Positions 1 to 8,616 of a stretch of 64,000 nt of DNA are shown here, one piece after another. How positions within the stretch are numbered: position 1 is the stretch's first letter; the number at the start of each line of letters is the position of its first letter. The translations under genes and the position numbers were made by a program. Under the pieces are notes generated by a model. The model ran no database searches. It was given only the letters and a program-made list of their open reading frames with translations, and was not told where the DNA came from. Origin of the DNA: Haloarcula pellucida (GTDB lineage: Archaea; Halobacteriota; Halobacteria; Halobacteriales; Haloarculaceae); NCBI RefSeq assembly GCF_014647235.1, contig NZ_BMOU01000001.1, positions 538,262 through 602,261 on the forward strand, given 5' to 3'.

Positions 1-307
1 CGACGGCGACGGTCAGTTCGACGCACTCCTCGCCCACCTCGAAACCGGTCTCGACGTTCGTGATGGGTATCTGGTGACACATCGGAATCGTCTCCCACGT
101 GTGTTTGACGGCCTGAATCGCGCCGATACGGGCCGTCGTCAGCACGTCGCCTTTCTCCACGTCGTCGGCGGCGATGGCGTCGAGCGTACTCTGTGAGAGG
201 CGAATCTCGCCGCGAGCGACCGCCCGACGCCGGCTGTCGGCCTTCTGGCCGACGTCGACCATCTGTGCGTCCCCGTCCTCGTCGACGTGCGTGAACTCGT
301 CGGTCAT
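1..307 (-). CDS. moaC: MoaC, cyclic pyranopterin monophosphate synthase (3' part cut by window edge)
   Basis: Reading leftwards from the ATG at 307, the frame stays open to base 1, giving about 102 residues of a family usually near 160. It contains the MoaC landmarks KADSRRRAVARGEI near residue 27, KHTWETIPMCHQIPI near residue 68 and a VETGF segment. MoaC helps convert the GTP-derived intermediate to cyclic pyranopterin monophosphate in molybdenum-cofactor synthesis in the cytoplasm. The C-terminus lies outside the window. It sits beside moaB and a nitrate reductase locus whose NarG needs the cofactor, so the grouping makes functional sense. The family call is secure; only the missing end is unknown. 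Confidence 0.93.
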   Translation of the reverse strand, partial: MTDEFTHVDEDGDAQMVDVGQKADSRRRAVARGEIRLSQSTLDAIAADDVEKGDVLTTARIGAIQAVKHTWETIPMCHQIPITNVETGFEVGEECVELTVAV

Positions 308-356
308 ATCCGACGATAGCGCGACGCCGCCCAAAACCGTGCGGGTCTGGCGGCGG

Positions 357-896
357 TCAGCGACGAACGAGGCCGAGTAAGTGACCCGCGGCGGGCGCGA
401 TTAGCTCCTCGCTTCCCATCCGTGCGGCGTTCTCGCTACCGGGCAGGCAGAACACGAGCCGGTCGTCGACGACGCCGGCCGTCGCCCGCGACGCCATCGC
501 CATCGGTCCGACCTCTTCGTAGGACAGCCAGCGGAACAGTTCGCCGAAGCCGGGAATCTCGCGGTCGAACAGCGCGCCGACCGCTTCGACGGTCACGTCG
601 TCGTCGGTCAGGCCCGTCCCGCCAGTCGTCACCACCACGTCGGCGCCGTCGTCCATCGCAGCGGCGACGGCGTCGGCGATAGCCGCCGCGTCGTCGGTCA
701 CGAGCGACCGGTCGGCGACGTCGTGGCTCGACGCTTCGAACGCCGACTCGATGGCGTCGCCACCGGGGTCGTCGTCGAGCGTGCGCGAGGAGGAGACGGT
801 CACCACCGCGATGGCGACCGTGTCCTCGTCGTGTGCGTGGTGGTCGTGGTGATGGTCGTGACTCTCATCGCTGGGGGAGTGATGATCGCGGTCCAT
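357..896 (-). CDS. moaB: MoaB/MogA-family molybdopterin adenylyltransferase with His-rich N-terminus
   Basis: This 179-residue protein carries the MoaB/Mog fold signature VVTTGGTGL (about residues 89-97), followed by DDVTVEAV and a C-terminal LPGSENA segment. The family adenylates molybdopterin or supports metal insertion during cofactor synthesis. The first 25 residues are unusual: a run of His and Asp (DHHSPSDESHDHHHDHHAHD) precedes the normal domain start at TVAIAVVTVSS. Such a tail could bind metal or simply be a flexible extension; a later start would remove it, but no other good start is evident. It reads in the same direction as moaC, 49 bases away, so co-transcription is likely. Confidence 0.9.
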   Translation of the reverse strand: MDRDHHSPSDESHDHHHDHHAHDEDTVAIAVVTVSSSRTLDDDPGGDAIESAFEASSHDVADRSLVTDDAAAIADAVAAAMDDGADVVVTTGGTGLTDDDVTVEAVGALFDREIPGFGELFRWLSYEEVGPMAMASRATAGVVDDRLVFCLPGSENAARMGSEELIAPAAGHLLGLVRR

Positions 897-935
897 ACCC
901 GTACCACGCGGCCGCCAGCAGTAAACCGTCGGGGG

Positions 936-1595
936 TCAGGCGCCGAGCAAGTCGTCGAGCAGTTTGCGCTGGGCGGCGGCCAGATGCTCGGTGAACGTCG
1001 TGGTGGCGATACCGAGGTCCTCGGCCACCTCCCCGGCGGTCGCGTCCCGCGGATGCTCGAAGTAGCCCATCTCGTACGCCCGTTCCAGCACCTCGTTCTG
1101 CCGGTCGGTCAGGGCGTCGCGGTCGAGGATAGCGGGCTGTCCGCCGCTGGCACTCTCGGAACTCTCGACGAGTCGGCGGAGACTGATACTCTCTCCTTCC
1201 CCCTGTAAGTCCTTGATGACGTCCCGTAGCGTCTCGATGTCTTCGACGAGGAACGTGACGACCATCGAGTTCTCGTCGGCACTGACGTCCTGTACCACAC
1301 AGCCAAGGCGCTCGATACGCTCGCAGACACAGCCCTGATTCGCCGTCCGCTCGAAGCGATAGACGAACTCGCTGTCGAAGGAGAACACCTTCTCGACTCG
1401 CTCGCGCGCGTCGGCGTCGGGCGGCGGTGCGTCCTCGCTCCCCGTGAGCGTGAACTCCTCCACGACCGTTCCGCCCTCACCGCCGAGCGCACTCCGAGAG
1501 ACGTCGGTTATGCTCCACGCCTCGTCGGCGTGGGGGGCCACCTGACACGACCGCGGGTCGAACACTTCCACTTCGGCAAGGACACGGTCGGCCAT
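936..1595 (-). CDS. narO: NarO/DmsR-type HTH_10 transcription regulator
   Basis: This 219-residue regulator lies divergent to the nitrate reductase genes. The C-terminal HTH_10 (bacterio-opsin activator) domain runs from LTDRQNEVLERAYEMGYF to the end. The N-terminal part holds cysteines at about 17, 89, 91 and 99, giving C-x(n)-C-x-C-x7-C. This is the cysteine pattern known from NarO of Haloferax volcanii, where it is thought to sense low oxygen or redox state, probably through a metal centre. The open frame continues upstream to 1844, but the ATG at 1595 starts the conserved MADRVLAEVEVFDP segment and lies about 28 bases from a TATA-like element, which suggests a leaderless transcript. The inferred role is activation of nar expression. 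Confidence 0.86.
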   Translation of the reverse strand: MADRVLAEVEVFDPRSCQVAPHADEAWSITDVSRSALGGEGGTVVEEFTLTGSEDAPPPDADARERVEKVFSFDSEFVYRFERTANQGCVCERIERLGCVVQDVSADENSMVVTFLVEDIETLRDVIKDLQGEGESISLRRLVESSESASGGQPAILDRDALTDRQNEVLERAYEMGYFEHPRDATAGEVAEDLGIATTTFTEHLAAAQRKLLDDLLGA

Positions 1596-1621
1596 GATAC
1601 CCCGTTCGCCCGAGTGCCCCG

Positions 1622-1669
1622 TTATAGTTGGCCCCGAATATGTTCGTGGTTCAAGTCCCTTAATAAAAC
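1622..1669. promoter_or_regulatory. Divergent narO / nar operon promoter region with inverted repeat
   Basis: The intergenic region holds a TATA-like ttatag at 1622-1627 (read on the minus strand, about 30 bases before the narO start) and cttaataaaa at 1660-1669 facing the nar operon. Between them lies the inverted repeat cgaa-tatg-ttcg at 1635-1646, roughly equidistant from both TATA elements. A second, looser pair, gttcg (1704-1708) and cgaac (1717-1721), lies in the predicted nar leader. NarO-type operators in Haloferax have CGAAC/GTTCG half-sites, so these are candidate operators. The spacing differs from what I recall, so assignment is tentative. Confidence 0.5.
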
Positions 1670-1769
1670 ACCTAAGATGTCTGGCTGGTGGTTCAGGGGA
1701 GTGGTTCGTTAATGACCGAACACGCGAACCACTCGTCCGGCCTCCGCCGGGTGGGTGTGGACCGCAACC

Positions 1770-2342
1770 ATGAGACGCAACACGATACTCATCGGCCTGC
1801 TGATAACGGCGGTACTGCTCCCGATGTGGTACGTCGCCCTCCACGGGGAACCACCGTCCGAAGAGATAGCCATCGACGAGAGCGTCACCGAACAGCGGCC
1901 GCTGGAAGGGTTCGTCGACACCCCGAACAAACTCTCACCCAGTCAGGTCGGCGTCATCGTCTGGGTGGCGCTGTTCGCCCTCGTCGGGGTGCTGGCGGCC
2001 GTCCACCAGTTCATGAACAGGGCGGTTCGGCCACCGGACGACGCCCAGACGGTGGCCGACGGGGGCACCGTCTCGCTCCCGTGGCTCGACACCGAGACGC
2101 GCTGGGTCGTCGAGTACCACGACGCCTCGGACGCCATCGAGGGCCTCGTGGCGATGGGCGGCCTGACAGTGCTCGCCATCGTCTTCGCGACGCTGTTTAC
2201 CGGCGAGTACCTCACGCTCGCCCGCACCCAGTACTTCGGCCTCTACGCGACGGGGATGTTCGTCTCGCTGGCGCTCTCGACCGTCGCGTACTACGCCTGG
2301 TTCATGCCACACATCGAAGTCGCGGAAATCAGGGGACACTGA
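1770..2342 (+). CDS. narA: NarA-like membrane protein, first gene of the nar operon
   Basis: This 190-residue protein begins at the ATG in MRRNTILIG; an in-frame GTG at 1755 adds only five residues. It has an N-terminal hydrophobic segment (ILIGLLITAVLLPMWYVAL), a second near residues 60-80 (VGVIVWVALFALVGVLAAV) and two more in the C-terminal half (LTVLAIVFATLFTGEYL, GLYATGMFVSLALSTVAYYAW), so about four membrane helices. It holds the position of narA in the Haloferax mediterranei nar cluster and is followed two bases later by a Rieske gene. It is probably a membrane subunit or anchor of the quinol-oxidising module. Its exact role is unknown, and the symbol rests on gene order. Confidence 0.72.
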   Translation: MRRNTILIGLLITAVLLPMWYVALHGEPPSEEIAIDESVTEQRPLEGFVDTPNKLSPSQVGVIVWVALFALVGVLAAVHQFMNRAVRPPDDAQTVADGGTVSLPWLDTETRWVVEYHDASDAIEGLVAMGGLTVLAIVFATLFTGEYLTLARTQYFGLYATGMFVSLALSTVAYYAWFMPHIEVAEIRGH

Positions 2343-2344
2343 CC

Positions 2345-2992
2345 ATGGACTATCCGAAACCAGACGACGGCGACGACACCGAGGACTGTCCGTGTAGCGA
2401 CTCCCCGGAGGTGTCGCCCACGCTGTACGGCGACGCCCGGGCGGAACTACGCCGTCGAGACTTCGCGAAGTTCCTCGCGAGCGTCGGCGGGTTGACCGCC
2501 ATCGCCAGCCTCACGGCCCCCCTCGCGAGCACCACGCAGGTGTTCGAGCGCAGTTACGAGGGCCCCGTCTACTCCGATGGGGTGTTCCTCGTCGACGACG
2601 AGGGCGAACGCATCCAGGAGAACCGCCTCTCAGAGGGCGAGAAGATGACCGTCTTCCCGGAGCCACGGCCCGGCATCGAGGACGCGCCGACGCTGCTGGT
2701 TCGGTACCCCGAGTCCGAGTACGGCGGCGGCATCGAGATGGGGTTCACCGTCAGTGGCTACGCCGCGTTCTCGAAGGTGTGTACCCACGCCGGGTGTATG
2801 GTCGCCAACGAGGAGGGGACCCTGCTCGTCTGCCCGTGTCACTTCGGGAAGTTCGACCCGCTAAACGGGGCGGCAGTGACCGACGGACCGCCGGGGCGGC
2901 CGCTCCCGCAACTACCCATCACCGTCACGAGCGACGGCTATCTCGTCGCTACCGGCGATTTCGAGGGGCCAGTCGGCCCGGGGGGCGAGTGA
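2345..2992 (+). CDS. narB: Rieske iron-sulfur protein of the nitrate reductase complex
   Basis: This 215-residue protein has both Rieske motifs: CTHAGC at about 146-151 and CPCHFG at 163-168. The two Cys and two His ligands of the 2Fe-2S cluster and the disulfide cysteines are all present. Near residue 36 an RRRDFAKFLAS motif followed by a hydrophobic stretch resembles a Tat-type signal anchor, placing the cluster domain outside the membrane. The gene abuts the cytochrome b gene exactly (TGA then ATG). Together they form a bc1-like module that would pass electrons from quinol to NarGH, as proposed for the halophilic nar system (narB/narC in Haloferax). Confidence 0.92.
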   Translation: MDYPKPDDGDDTEDCPCSDSPEVSPTLYGDARAELRRRDFAKFLASVGGLTAIASLTAPLASTTQVFERSYEGPVYSDGVFLVDDEGERIQENRLSEGEKMTVFPEPRPGIEDAPTLLVRYPESEYGGGIEMGFTVSGYAAFSKVCTHAGCMVANEEGTLLVCPCHFGKFDPLNGAAVTDGPPGRPLPQLPITVTSDGYLVATGDFEGPVGPGGE

Positions 2993-4387
2993 ATGTCCCG
3001 CGCGAAACAGCTCTACGACTGGTTCGATACGCGACTCGACGTCGAGAACGGCCAGACGTTCCTCGGGAAGGCGTTCCCGGCCGAAGACTCGTTCCTGCTG
3101 GGGGAGGTGGCGCTGTTCTGTTTCCTCCTGCTCGTGCTGTCTGGCATCTTCCTCGGGTTCTTCTTCGAACCCTCCACCTCCGACGTCGAGTACGACGGCA
3201 GCGTCCAGAAGTTCCAAGGCGAGGAGATGCCCGAGGCGTTCGTCTCGGTGCTGCACATCACTTACGACGTGCCCTTCGGCATGTTCATCCGCCGACTCCA
3301 CCACTGGGCGGCTCACCTGTTCGTGGCCTCTATCGGATTGCACATGTTACGGGTGTTCTTCACCGGGGCCTACCGCAACCCGCGGGAGCCAAACTGGATA
3401 GTCGGCACCGGACTCGCGGCGCTGGCGATGGGGGCGGCCTACACGGGGTACGCGCTCCCCTTCGACGAGTTCGCCGCAACCGCGACCAGCATCGGTTACA
3501 ACCTCACCATCTCCGTGCCGCTGGTCGGGGACTTCTTCGGGCAGGTGATATTCGGCGGCGAGTTCCCGTCCAGCGCGACTATCCCGCGTCTGTACTTCCT
3601 GCACGTCCTCGTCATCCCGATGCTCATCGCGGGCGGGTTGGCGCTCCACATGGCCATCCTCGTCCGGCAGAAACACACCGAGGCGCCGCGGGACGACGAC
3701 CTGACCGCTGGCGGCCGGGAGGTCGACAAGGACGACGACAGCGTCATCGTCGGCCTGCCCGCCTTCCCGAATCAGGCCGCCGTCTCGGCCGTCGTGTTCT
3801 TCTTTACGGCGGCGACGCTGTCGGCGCTCGCAGGCCTCCTGCCGGTCCACAACATCGCCCACTACGGCCCGAACGACCCCGCGAGCACGCCGGGACTCAT
3901 CATGCCCGACTGGTTCCTGATGTGGGTGTACGGGTTCCTGAAACTGCTCCCGAAGTGGGCGAGTTTCACCGTCGGCCCCGTCCACGTCAGCGGCGAGTTC
4001 ATCGGCGGCGTCGTCCTTCCGGGGCTGGTGTTCGCCGCCGTCGCCGTCTGGCCCTTCATCGACCGGACGCCCGAACCGACGCACTTCACCGCCGACCCGC
4101 TCTCCCGCCCGTGGCAGACCGGCGTCGGCGTCGCCGCCGTCGCCTTCGTCATGATAGCCTCCATCGCGGGGATGAACAACATCCTCGCCGACAAGGTGCT
4201 GGGGACGACCACCGGCGTCGTCAACCCCATCTTGCAGGCCGCGCTGTTGCTGGTCCCGCCGCTGGTCGGCGGTCTGACGTACCTCCTGCTCCGGAACGGC
4301 GACGACGAGTCCCAGACCGACGAGCAGGAGATAGCCGCCGACGGTGACGCCGCTGCGGACGCCACCGGAGGTGAGTCCGATGACTGA
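2993..4387 (+). CDS. narC: Cytochrome b (bc1/b6f type) of the nitrate reductase complex
   Basis: This 464-residue polytopic protein has cytochrome b landmarks: paired histidines in RRLHHWAAH and [11 protein letters not shown] in the second helix, and [20 protein letters not shown] in the fourth, to hold two b hemes. [12 protein letters not shown] segment sits where the quinol-site PEWY motif occurs. About ten hydrophobic segments are visible. The fused b6/subunit-IV-like arrangement, with a charged linker near residues 225-250, is typical of archaeal enzymes. The acidic C-terminal tail ([15 protein letters not shown]) is cytoplasmic-like. It overlaps the next gene by eight bases. Inferred role: oxidation of menaquinol and electron delivery through the Rieske protein. 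Confidence 0.93.
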   Translation: MSRAKQLYDWFDTRLDVENGQTFLGKAFPAEDSFLLGEVALFCFLLLVLSGIFLGFFFEPSTSDVEYDGSVQKFQGEEMPEAFVSVLHITYDVPFGMFIRRLHHWAAHLFVASIGLHMLRVFFTGAYRNPREPNWIVGTGLAALAMGAAYTGYALPFDEFAATATSIGYNLTISVPLVGDFFGQVIFGGEFPSSATIPRLYFLHVLVIPMLIAGGLALHMAILVRQKHTEAPRDDDLTAGGREVDKDDDSVIVGLPAFPNQAAVSAVVFFFTAATLSALAGLLPVHNIAHYGPNDPASTPGLIMPDWFLMWVYGFLKLLPKWASFTVGPVHVSGEFIGGVVLPGLVFAAVAVWPFIDRTPEPTHFTADPLSRPWQTGVGVAAVAFVMIASIAGMNNILADKVLGTTTGVVNPILQAALLLVPPLVGGLTYLLLRNGDDESQTDEQEIAADGDAAADATGGESDD

Positions 4388-4562
4388 CCTCGCGACCCTC
4401 TCCGCCCGCCAGTACCGCCTGCTGGACGCCACGAGCAAACTGCTCGGCGTCGCGCTCGTCGCCGGCGGACTGGAGGCCGGCGGGTCGACCCCGCCCGGTC
4501 TCGCCCTCGCTCTCGCCGGCGTCGCCTGTGCGACTGCGACCGTATTCCTCACCCATGAGTAG
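4380..4562 (+). CDS. Small nar-operon membrane-associated protein
   Basis: This 60-residue protein starts [19 protein letters not shown]. It overlaps the cytochrome b stop upstream by eight bases and the narG start downstream (its TAG lies inside the narG ATGAGTAG). Two hydrophobic stretches are visible, [15 protein letters not shown] and [19 protein letters not shown], so it is probably membrane-embedded. An unnamed small ORF occupies the same place in the Haloferax mediterranei nar cluster. The tight overlaps argue for translation coupled to narC and narG. No catalytic motif is present; a structural or assembly role is only a guess. Confidence 0.7.
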   Translation: MTDLATLSARQYRLLDATSKLLGVALVAGGLEAGGSTPPGLALALAGVACATATVFLTHE

Positions 4563-7425
4563 ACACGACCCCACCGACGACGCGACGGACAGTTCCGGAA
4601 TCAGTCGACGCGACTTCGTGCGCGGCCTCGGGGCCGCCTCGTTGCTGGGGGCGACCGGCCTCTCCTTCGCCGACGACGGCATGCAGGGCCTCGAAGCGGT
4701 CGACGACCCCATCGGCAACTACCCCTACCGCGACTGGGAGGACTTCTACCGCGAGGAGTGGGACTGGGACGACATCGCCCGATCCACCCACAGCGTCAAC
4801 TGCACCGGCTCGTGTTCGTGGAACGTCTTCGTCAAAGACGGGCAGGTCTGGCGCGAGGAGCAGGCCGGCGACTACCCGACCTTCGACGAGAGTCTCCCGG
4901 ACCCGAACCCGCGTGGCTGTCAGAAGGGGGCCTGCTACACCGACTACGTCAACGCCGACCAGCGCGTCCTCCATCCCCTGCGCCGCACCGGCGAACGCGG
5001 CGAGGGGCAGTGGGAGCGCATCAGTTGGGACGAGGCACTGACCGAAATCGCGGACCACGTCATCGACGAGGTGCAGGCCGGGCGGTACGACGCCATCTCC
5101 GGGTTCACCCCGATTCCGGCGATGTCGCCAGTCTCCTTCGCCTCCGGCAGTCGCCTCGTCAACCTGCTGGGCGGCGTCTCCCACAGTTTCTACGACTGGT
5201 ACTCCGACCTGCCGCCGGGCCAGCCGATTACGTGGGGCACCCAGACGGACAACGCCGAGTCCGCCGACTGGCACAACGCCGACTACATCATCGCGTGGGG
5301 GTCGAACATCAACGTCACGCGCATCCCCGACGCGAAGTACTTCTTAGACGCGGGCTACGACGGCACCAAGCGCGTCGGCATCTTCACTGACTACTCCCAG
5401 ACGGCCATCCACACCGACGAGTGGCTCTCTCCCCACGGCGGGAGCGACACCGCCCTCGCGCTGGGGATGGCCCAGACCATCGTCGATCAGGGGCTCTACG
5501 ACGAGGCCCACCTCAAGGAACAGACCGACATGCCGCTGCTCGTCCGCGAGGACACCGGGAAGTTCCTGCGGGCCGGCGAGGTCGGCCTCGCCGGGGACGC
5601 CGACGACCCCGAGAAAGTGTTCGTGATGGTCGACGCCGACGGCACTCTCCGCCGCGCGCCGGGGTCGCTGGGCGAACGCGACGGCCAGCACGACCCGTCG
5701 GCGAGCATCGAACTCGACTTCGACCCGCGACTCTCCGTCGAGCGGGCCGTCTCGACGGACAGCGGCGAGGTGGAGGTCCGCTCTGTCTGGGAGAACCTGC
5801 GGGACGAACTCGCCCAGTACACCCCCGAGTTCGTCCACGAGGAGACCGGCGTCGGCCGGTCGACGTACCAGCGAGTCGCCCGCGAGTTCGCCGAGGCCGA
5901 CGCCGCCAAGATAATCCACGGCAAGGGCGTCAACGACTGGTACCACAACGACCTCGGCAACCGCGCAATCCAGTTGCTCGTGACGCTGACGGGCAACCTC
6001 GGCGAACCCGGCACCGGCCTCGACCACTACGTCGGCCAGGAGAAGATATGGACGTTCCACGGCTGGAAGGTCCTATCCTTCCCGACCGGGAGCGTCCGCG
6101 GCGTGCCGACGACGCTGTGGACCTACTACCACTCCGGGATTCTGGAGAACACCGACCCCGACACCGCCGAGAAGATTCAACAGTCCATCGACGAGGGGTG
6201 GATGCCGCTCTACCCCGAGGAACGGGACGACGGCAGTCGGCCCGACCCCTCGACGATGTTCGTCTGGCGGGGCAACTACTTCAATCAGGCCAAGGGCAAC
6301 GTCGCCGTCGAGGAGCAGTTGTGGCCCAAACTGGACCTCGTCGTCGACATCAACTTCCGGATGGACTCGACGGCGATGTACTCGGACATCGTCCTCCCGG
6401 CTGCGAGCCACTACGAGAAGTACGACCTGAACATGACGGACATGCACACCTACGTGCATCCGTTCACGCCCGCCGTCGAACCGCTGGGCGAGGCCAAGAC
6501 CGACTGGGAGATATTCCGCCTGCTCGCCCGGAAGATACAGGAGCGAGCCAAAGACCGCGGCGTCTCCCCCGTCGAGGACCGCAAGTTCGACCGCACTATC
6601 GACCTCACCACCATCTACGACGACTACGTCCGCGACTGGGAAAGCGGCGAGGAGGACGCCCTGACCGACGGGAAGGTCGCCTCCGAGTTCATCCTCGAAC
6701 ACTCCGAGGAGTCCAACCCCAGCGACAGCGACGAGCAGATTACCTTCGCCGACACCGAGGAACAGCCCCAGCGGTTGCTGGCCGCCGGCGACCACTGGAC
6801 CTCGGACATCGAGGACGGCGAGGCGTACGTCCCGTGGCAGAGCTACGTCCACGACAAGGAGCCGTGGCCGACCTTCACCGGTCGCCAGCAGTACTACGTC
6901 GACCACGACTGGTTCCTCGAACTGGGCGAGGAACTGCCGACCCACAAGCAGGGACCGGAGGACACTGGCGGGGACTACCCGCTGTCGTACAACACGCCCC
7001 ACGGCCGGTGGTCCATCCACTCGACGTGGCGCGACAGCGAGAAGATGCTCCGCCTCCAGCGGGGTGAACCCGTCGTCTACCTCAATCCCGACGACGCCGA
7101 AGAACGGGGCATCGAGGACGGCGACACCGTGGAGGTGTTCAACGACCTCGGGAGCGTGGAGGTGCAGGCGAAAATCTACCCGTCCAGCGAACCCGGGACG
7201 GCCCGGCAGTACTTCGCGTGGGAGAAGTTCCAGTACCCGGACGACGACAACTTCAACACGCTCGTCCCGATGTACATGAAGCCGACCCAGTTGGTGCAGT
7301 ACCCCGAGGACACGGGCGAGCACCTCCACTTCTTCCCGAACTACTGGGGGCCGACCGGGGTCAACAGCGACGTCAACGTCGACGTCCGGCTGGCCGACGG
7401 CGGGTCGGGGGGTGAGAGCCAATGA
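4555..7425 (+). CDS. narG: Respiratory nitrate reductase catalytic subunit NarG (Tat-exported, pNar type)
   Basis: This 956-residue molybdopterin oxidoreductase reduces nitrate to nitrite. The start at 4555 gives a Tat signal, SRRDFVRGLGAAS (residues 17-29), with a following hydrophobic stretch, so the catalytic site faces outside the cell as in other archaeal nitrate reductases. The FS0 [4Fe-4S] ligands are H79, C83, C87 and C122 with normal NarG spacing. The molybdenum-ligand aspartate is D218 in YSDLPPGQPITWG, the NarG-type signature. The molybdopterin-binding and dinucleotide-binding C-terminal regions are complete (TPHGRWSIHSTWRD near the end). narH follows with a four-base overlap. Length and motifs are ordinary for haloarchaeal NarG. 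Confidence 0.97.
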   Translation: MSRHDPTDDATDSSGISRRDFVRGLGAASLLGATGLSFADDGMQGLEAVDDPIGNYPYRDWEDFYREEWDWDDIARSTHSVNCTGSCSWNVFVKDGQVWREEQAGDYPTFDESLPDPNPRGCQKGACYTDYVNADQRVLHPLRRTGERGEGQWERISWDEALTEIADHVIDEVQAGRYDAISGFTPIPAMSPVSFASGSRLVNLLGGVSHSFYDWYSDLPPGQPITWGTQTDNAESADWHNADYIIAWGSNINVTRIPDAKYFLDAGYDGTKRVGIFTDYSQTAIHTDEWLSPHGGSDTALALGMAQTIVDQGLYDEAHLKEQTDMPLLVREDTGKFLRAGEVGLAGDADDPEKVFVMVDADGTLRRAPGSLGERDGQHDPSASIELDFDPRLSVERAVSTDSGEVEVRSVWENLRDELAQYTPEFVHEETGVGRSTYQRVAREFAEADAAKIIHGKGVNDWYHNDLGNRAIQLLVTLTGNLGEPGTGLDHYVGQEKIWTFHGWKVLSFPTGSVRGVPTTLWTYYHSGILENTDPDTAEKIQQSIDEGWMPLYPEERDDGSRPDPSTMFVWRGNYFNQAKGNVAVEEQLWPKLDLVVDINFRMDSTAMYSDIVLPAASHYEKYDLNMTDMHTYVHPFTPAVEPLGEAKTDWEIFRLLARKIQERAKDRGVSPVEDRKFDRTIDLTTIYDDYVRDWESGEEDALTDGKVASEFILEHSEESNPSDSDEQITFADTEEQPQRLLAAGDHWTSDIEDGEAYVPWQSYVHDKEPWPTFTGRQQYYVDHDWFLELGEELPTHKQGPEDTGGDYPLSYNTPHGRWSIHSTWRDSEKMLRLQRGEPVVYLNPDDAEERGIEDGDTVEVFNDLGSVEVQAKIYPSSEPGTARQYFAWEKFQYPDDDNFNTLVPMYMKPTQLVQYPEDTGEHLHFFPNYWGPTGVNSDVNVDVRLADGGSGGESQ

Positions 7426-8495
7426 GTAGCCAGAACGACCAATCCCAGTCCGAGGACACGCACATCAACGTCGCCGACGGCGTCGACCATCAGGTCGCGA
7501 TGGTGATGGACCTGAACAAGTGCATCGGCTGTCAGACTTGTACCATCGCCTGTAAGTCCCTCTGGACGGAGGGCGGCGGCCGCGAGTACATGTACTGGAA
7601 CAACGTCGAGACCAAACCCGGCGAGGGGTACCCCCGTGGCTGGGAGGACTCCGGCGGCGGGTGGGAGTCCGGCGAACACAAAGAGCGGAAGACCGGCGAG
7701 ATACCCTCCGAGGAGGAGTACGGCCGGCCGTGGGAGTTCAACCACTCCGAAATCATGTACGAGGGGAGCGACGAACCCCTGCGCCCCCGTGAGGGCGCGG
7801 AGTGGGGCCCCAACTGGGACGAGGACCAAGGGGCCGGCGAGTACCCCAACAGCTACTACTTCTACCTCCCGCGCATCTGCAACCACTGCACCCACCCCTC
7901 CTGTGTCGAGGCGTGTCCGCGCTCGGCGCTGTACAAGCGCGCGGAGGACGGCATCGTCCTCGTCGACCAAGACCGCTGTCGGGGCTACCGCTACTGCGTC
8001 GAGGGGTGTCCCTACAAGAAGGTGTACTACAACACCGTCTCGAAGAACTCCGAGAAGTGCATCTTCTGTTACCCCCGGTTGGAGGGCGAGGGACCCGACG
8101 GGGAGACGTACGCGCCGGCCTGCGCCGAGGAGTGTCCGCCCCAACTCCGACTGGTGGGCTTCCTCGACGACGAGGCAGGCCCCATCTACAAACTCGTCGA
8201 GGAGTACGAGGTTGCCCTGCCCCTGCACCCGGAGTTTCACACGCAGCCGAACGTCTACTACATCCCGCCCTACGCGCCACCACAGCACACCGACGAGGGG
8301 GAGACGGTCGACGTAGAGCGCATCCCCCGCCAGTACCTCGAAGAGCTGTTCGGCGAGCGCGTCCACGACGCGCTGGACACCATCGAGCGCGAGCGCCAGC
8401 GCGTCCGGCAGGGCGGCGAGAGCGAGTTGATGGAACTGCTCCAGCACAAGAATCCCGCGAAACAGTACCGATTGGAGGTGTTCGAGGATGCGTGA
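7422..8495 (+). CDS. narH: Nitrate reductase iron-sulfur subunit NarH
   Basis: This 357-residue electron-transfer subunit carries four ferredoxin-like cysteine groups. The first is CIGCQTCTIAC at residues 34-44, then CNHCTHPSCVEACP, then CRGYRYCVEGCPYKK and a final set including KCIFCYPR and CAEECPP. In CRGYRYC the second position is Tyr where Escherichia coli NarH has Trp, so this site should hold a [3Fe-4S] cluster. It passes electrons from the heme/Rieske side to NarG. There is no export signal of its own, so co-export with the Tat-tagged NarG is expected. The last bases are part of a duplication shared with the next gene's start. Confidence 0.97.
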   Translation: MSSQNDQSQSEDTHINVADGVDHQVAMVMDLNKCIGCQTCTIACKSLWTEGGGREYMYWNNVETKPGEGYPRGWEDSGGGWESGEHKERKTGEIPSEEEYGRPWEFNHSEIMYEGSDEPLRPREGAEWGPNWDEDQGAGEYPNSYYFYLPRICNHCTHPSCVEACPRSALYKRAEDGIVLVDQDRCRGYRYCVEGCPYKKVYYNTVSKNSEKCIFCYPRLEGEGPDGETYAPACAEECPPQLRLVGFLDDEAGPIYKLVEEYEVALPLHPEFHTQPNVYYIPPYAPPQHTDEGETVDVERIPRQYLEELFGERVHDALDTIERERQRVRQGGESELMELLQHKNPAKQYRLEVFEDA

Positions 8496-8616
8496 GCGTA
8501 GTGAACGAACCTCGTGCTCGGGAGACCGCAGGTCTCCCGGTGTTCGAATGAGCGAACGCAGTGAGCGAATTCGGGCTCGGCAGCGCTTCGCTCTGGAGGT
8601 GTTCGAGGATGCGTGA
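8473..8616. repeat. 23-bp direct repeat with hairpin linker at the narH / gamma-subunit junction
   Basis: A 23-bp sequence covering the last codons of narH (8473-8495, containing gttcgaggatgcgtga) recurs at 8594-8616, where the same bases hold the start of the next gene. The offset is 121 bases. In the ancestral arrangement the downstream ATG would have lain inside GAGGATGCGTGA, overlapping the narH stop like the other nar genes. The 98-base linker (8496-8593) includes a perfect 9-bp stem, cgggagacc/ggtctcccg at 8519-8539, with a 3-base loop, and agcgaacgcagtgagcga-type sequence common in haloarchaeal intergenic regions. Confidence 0.85.
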
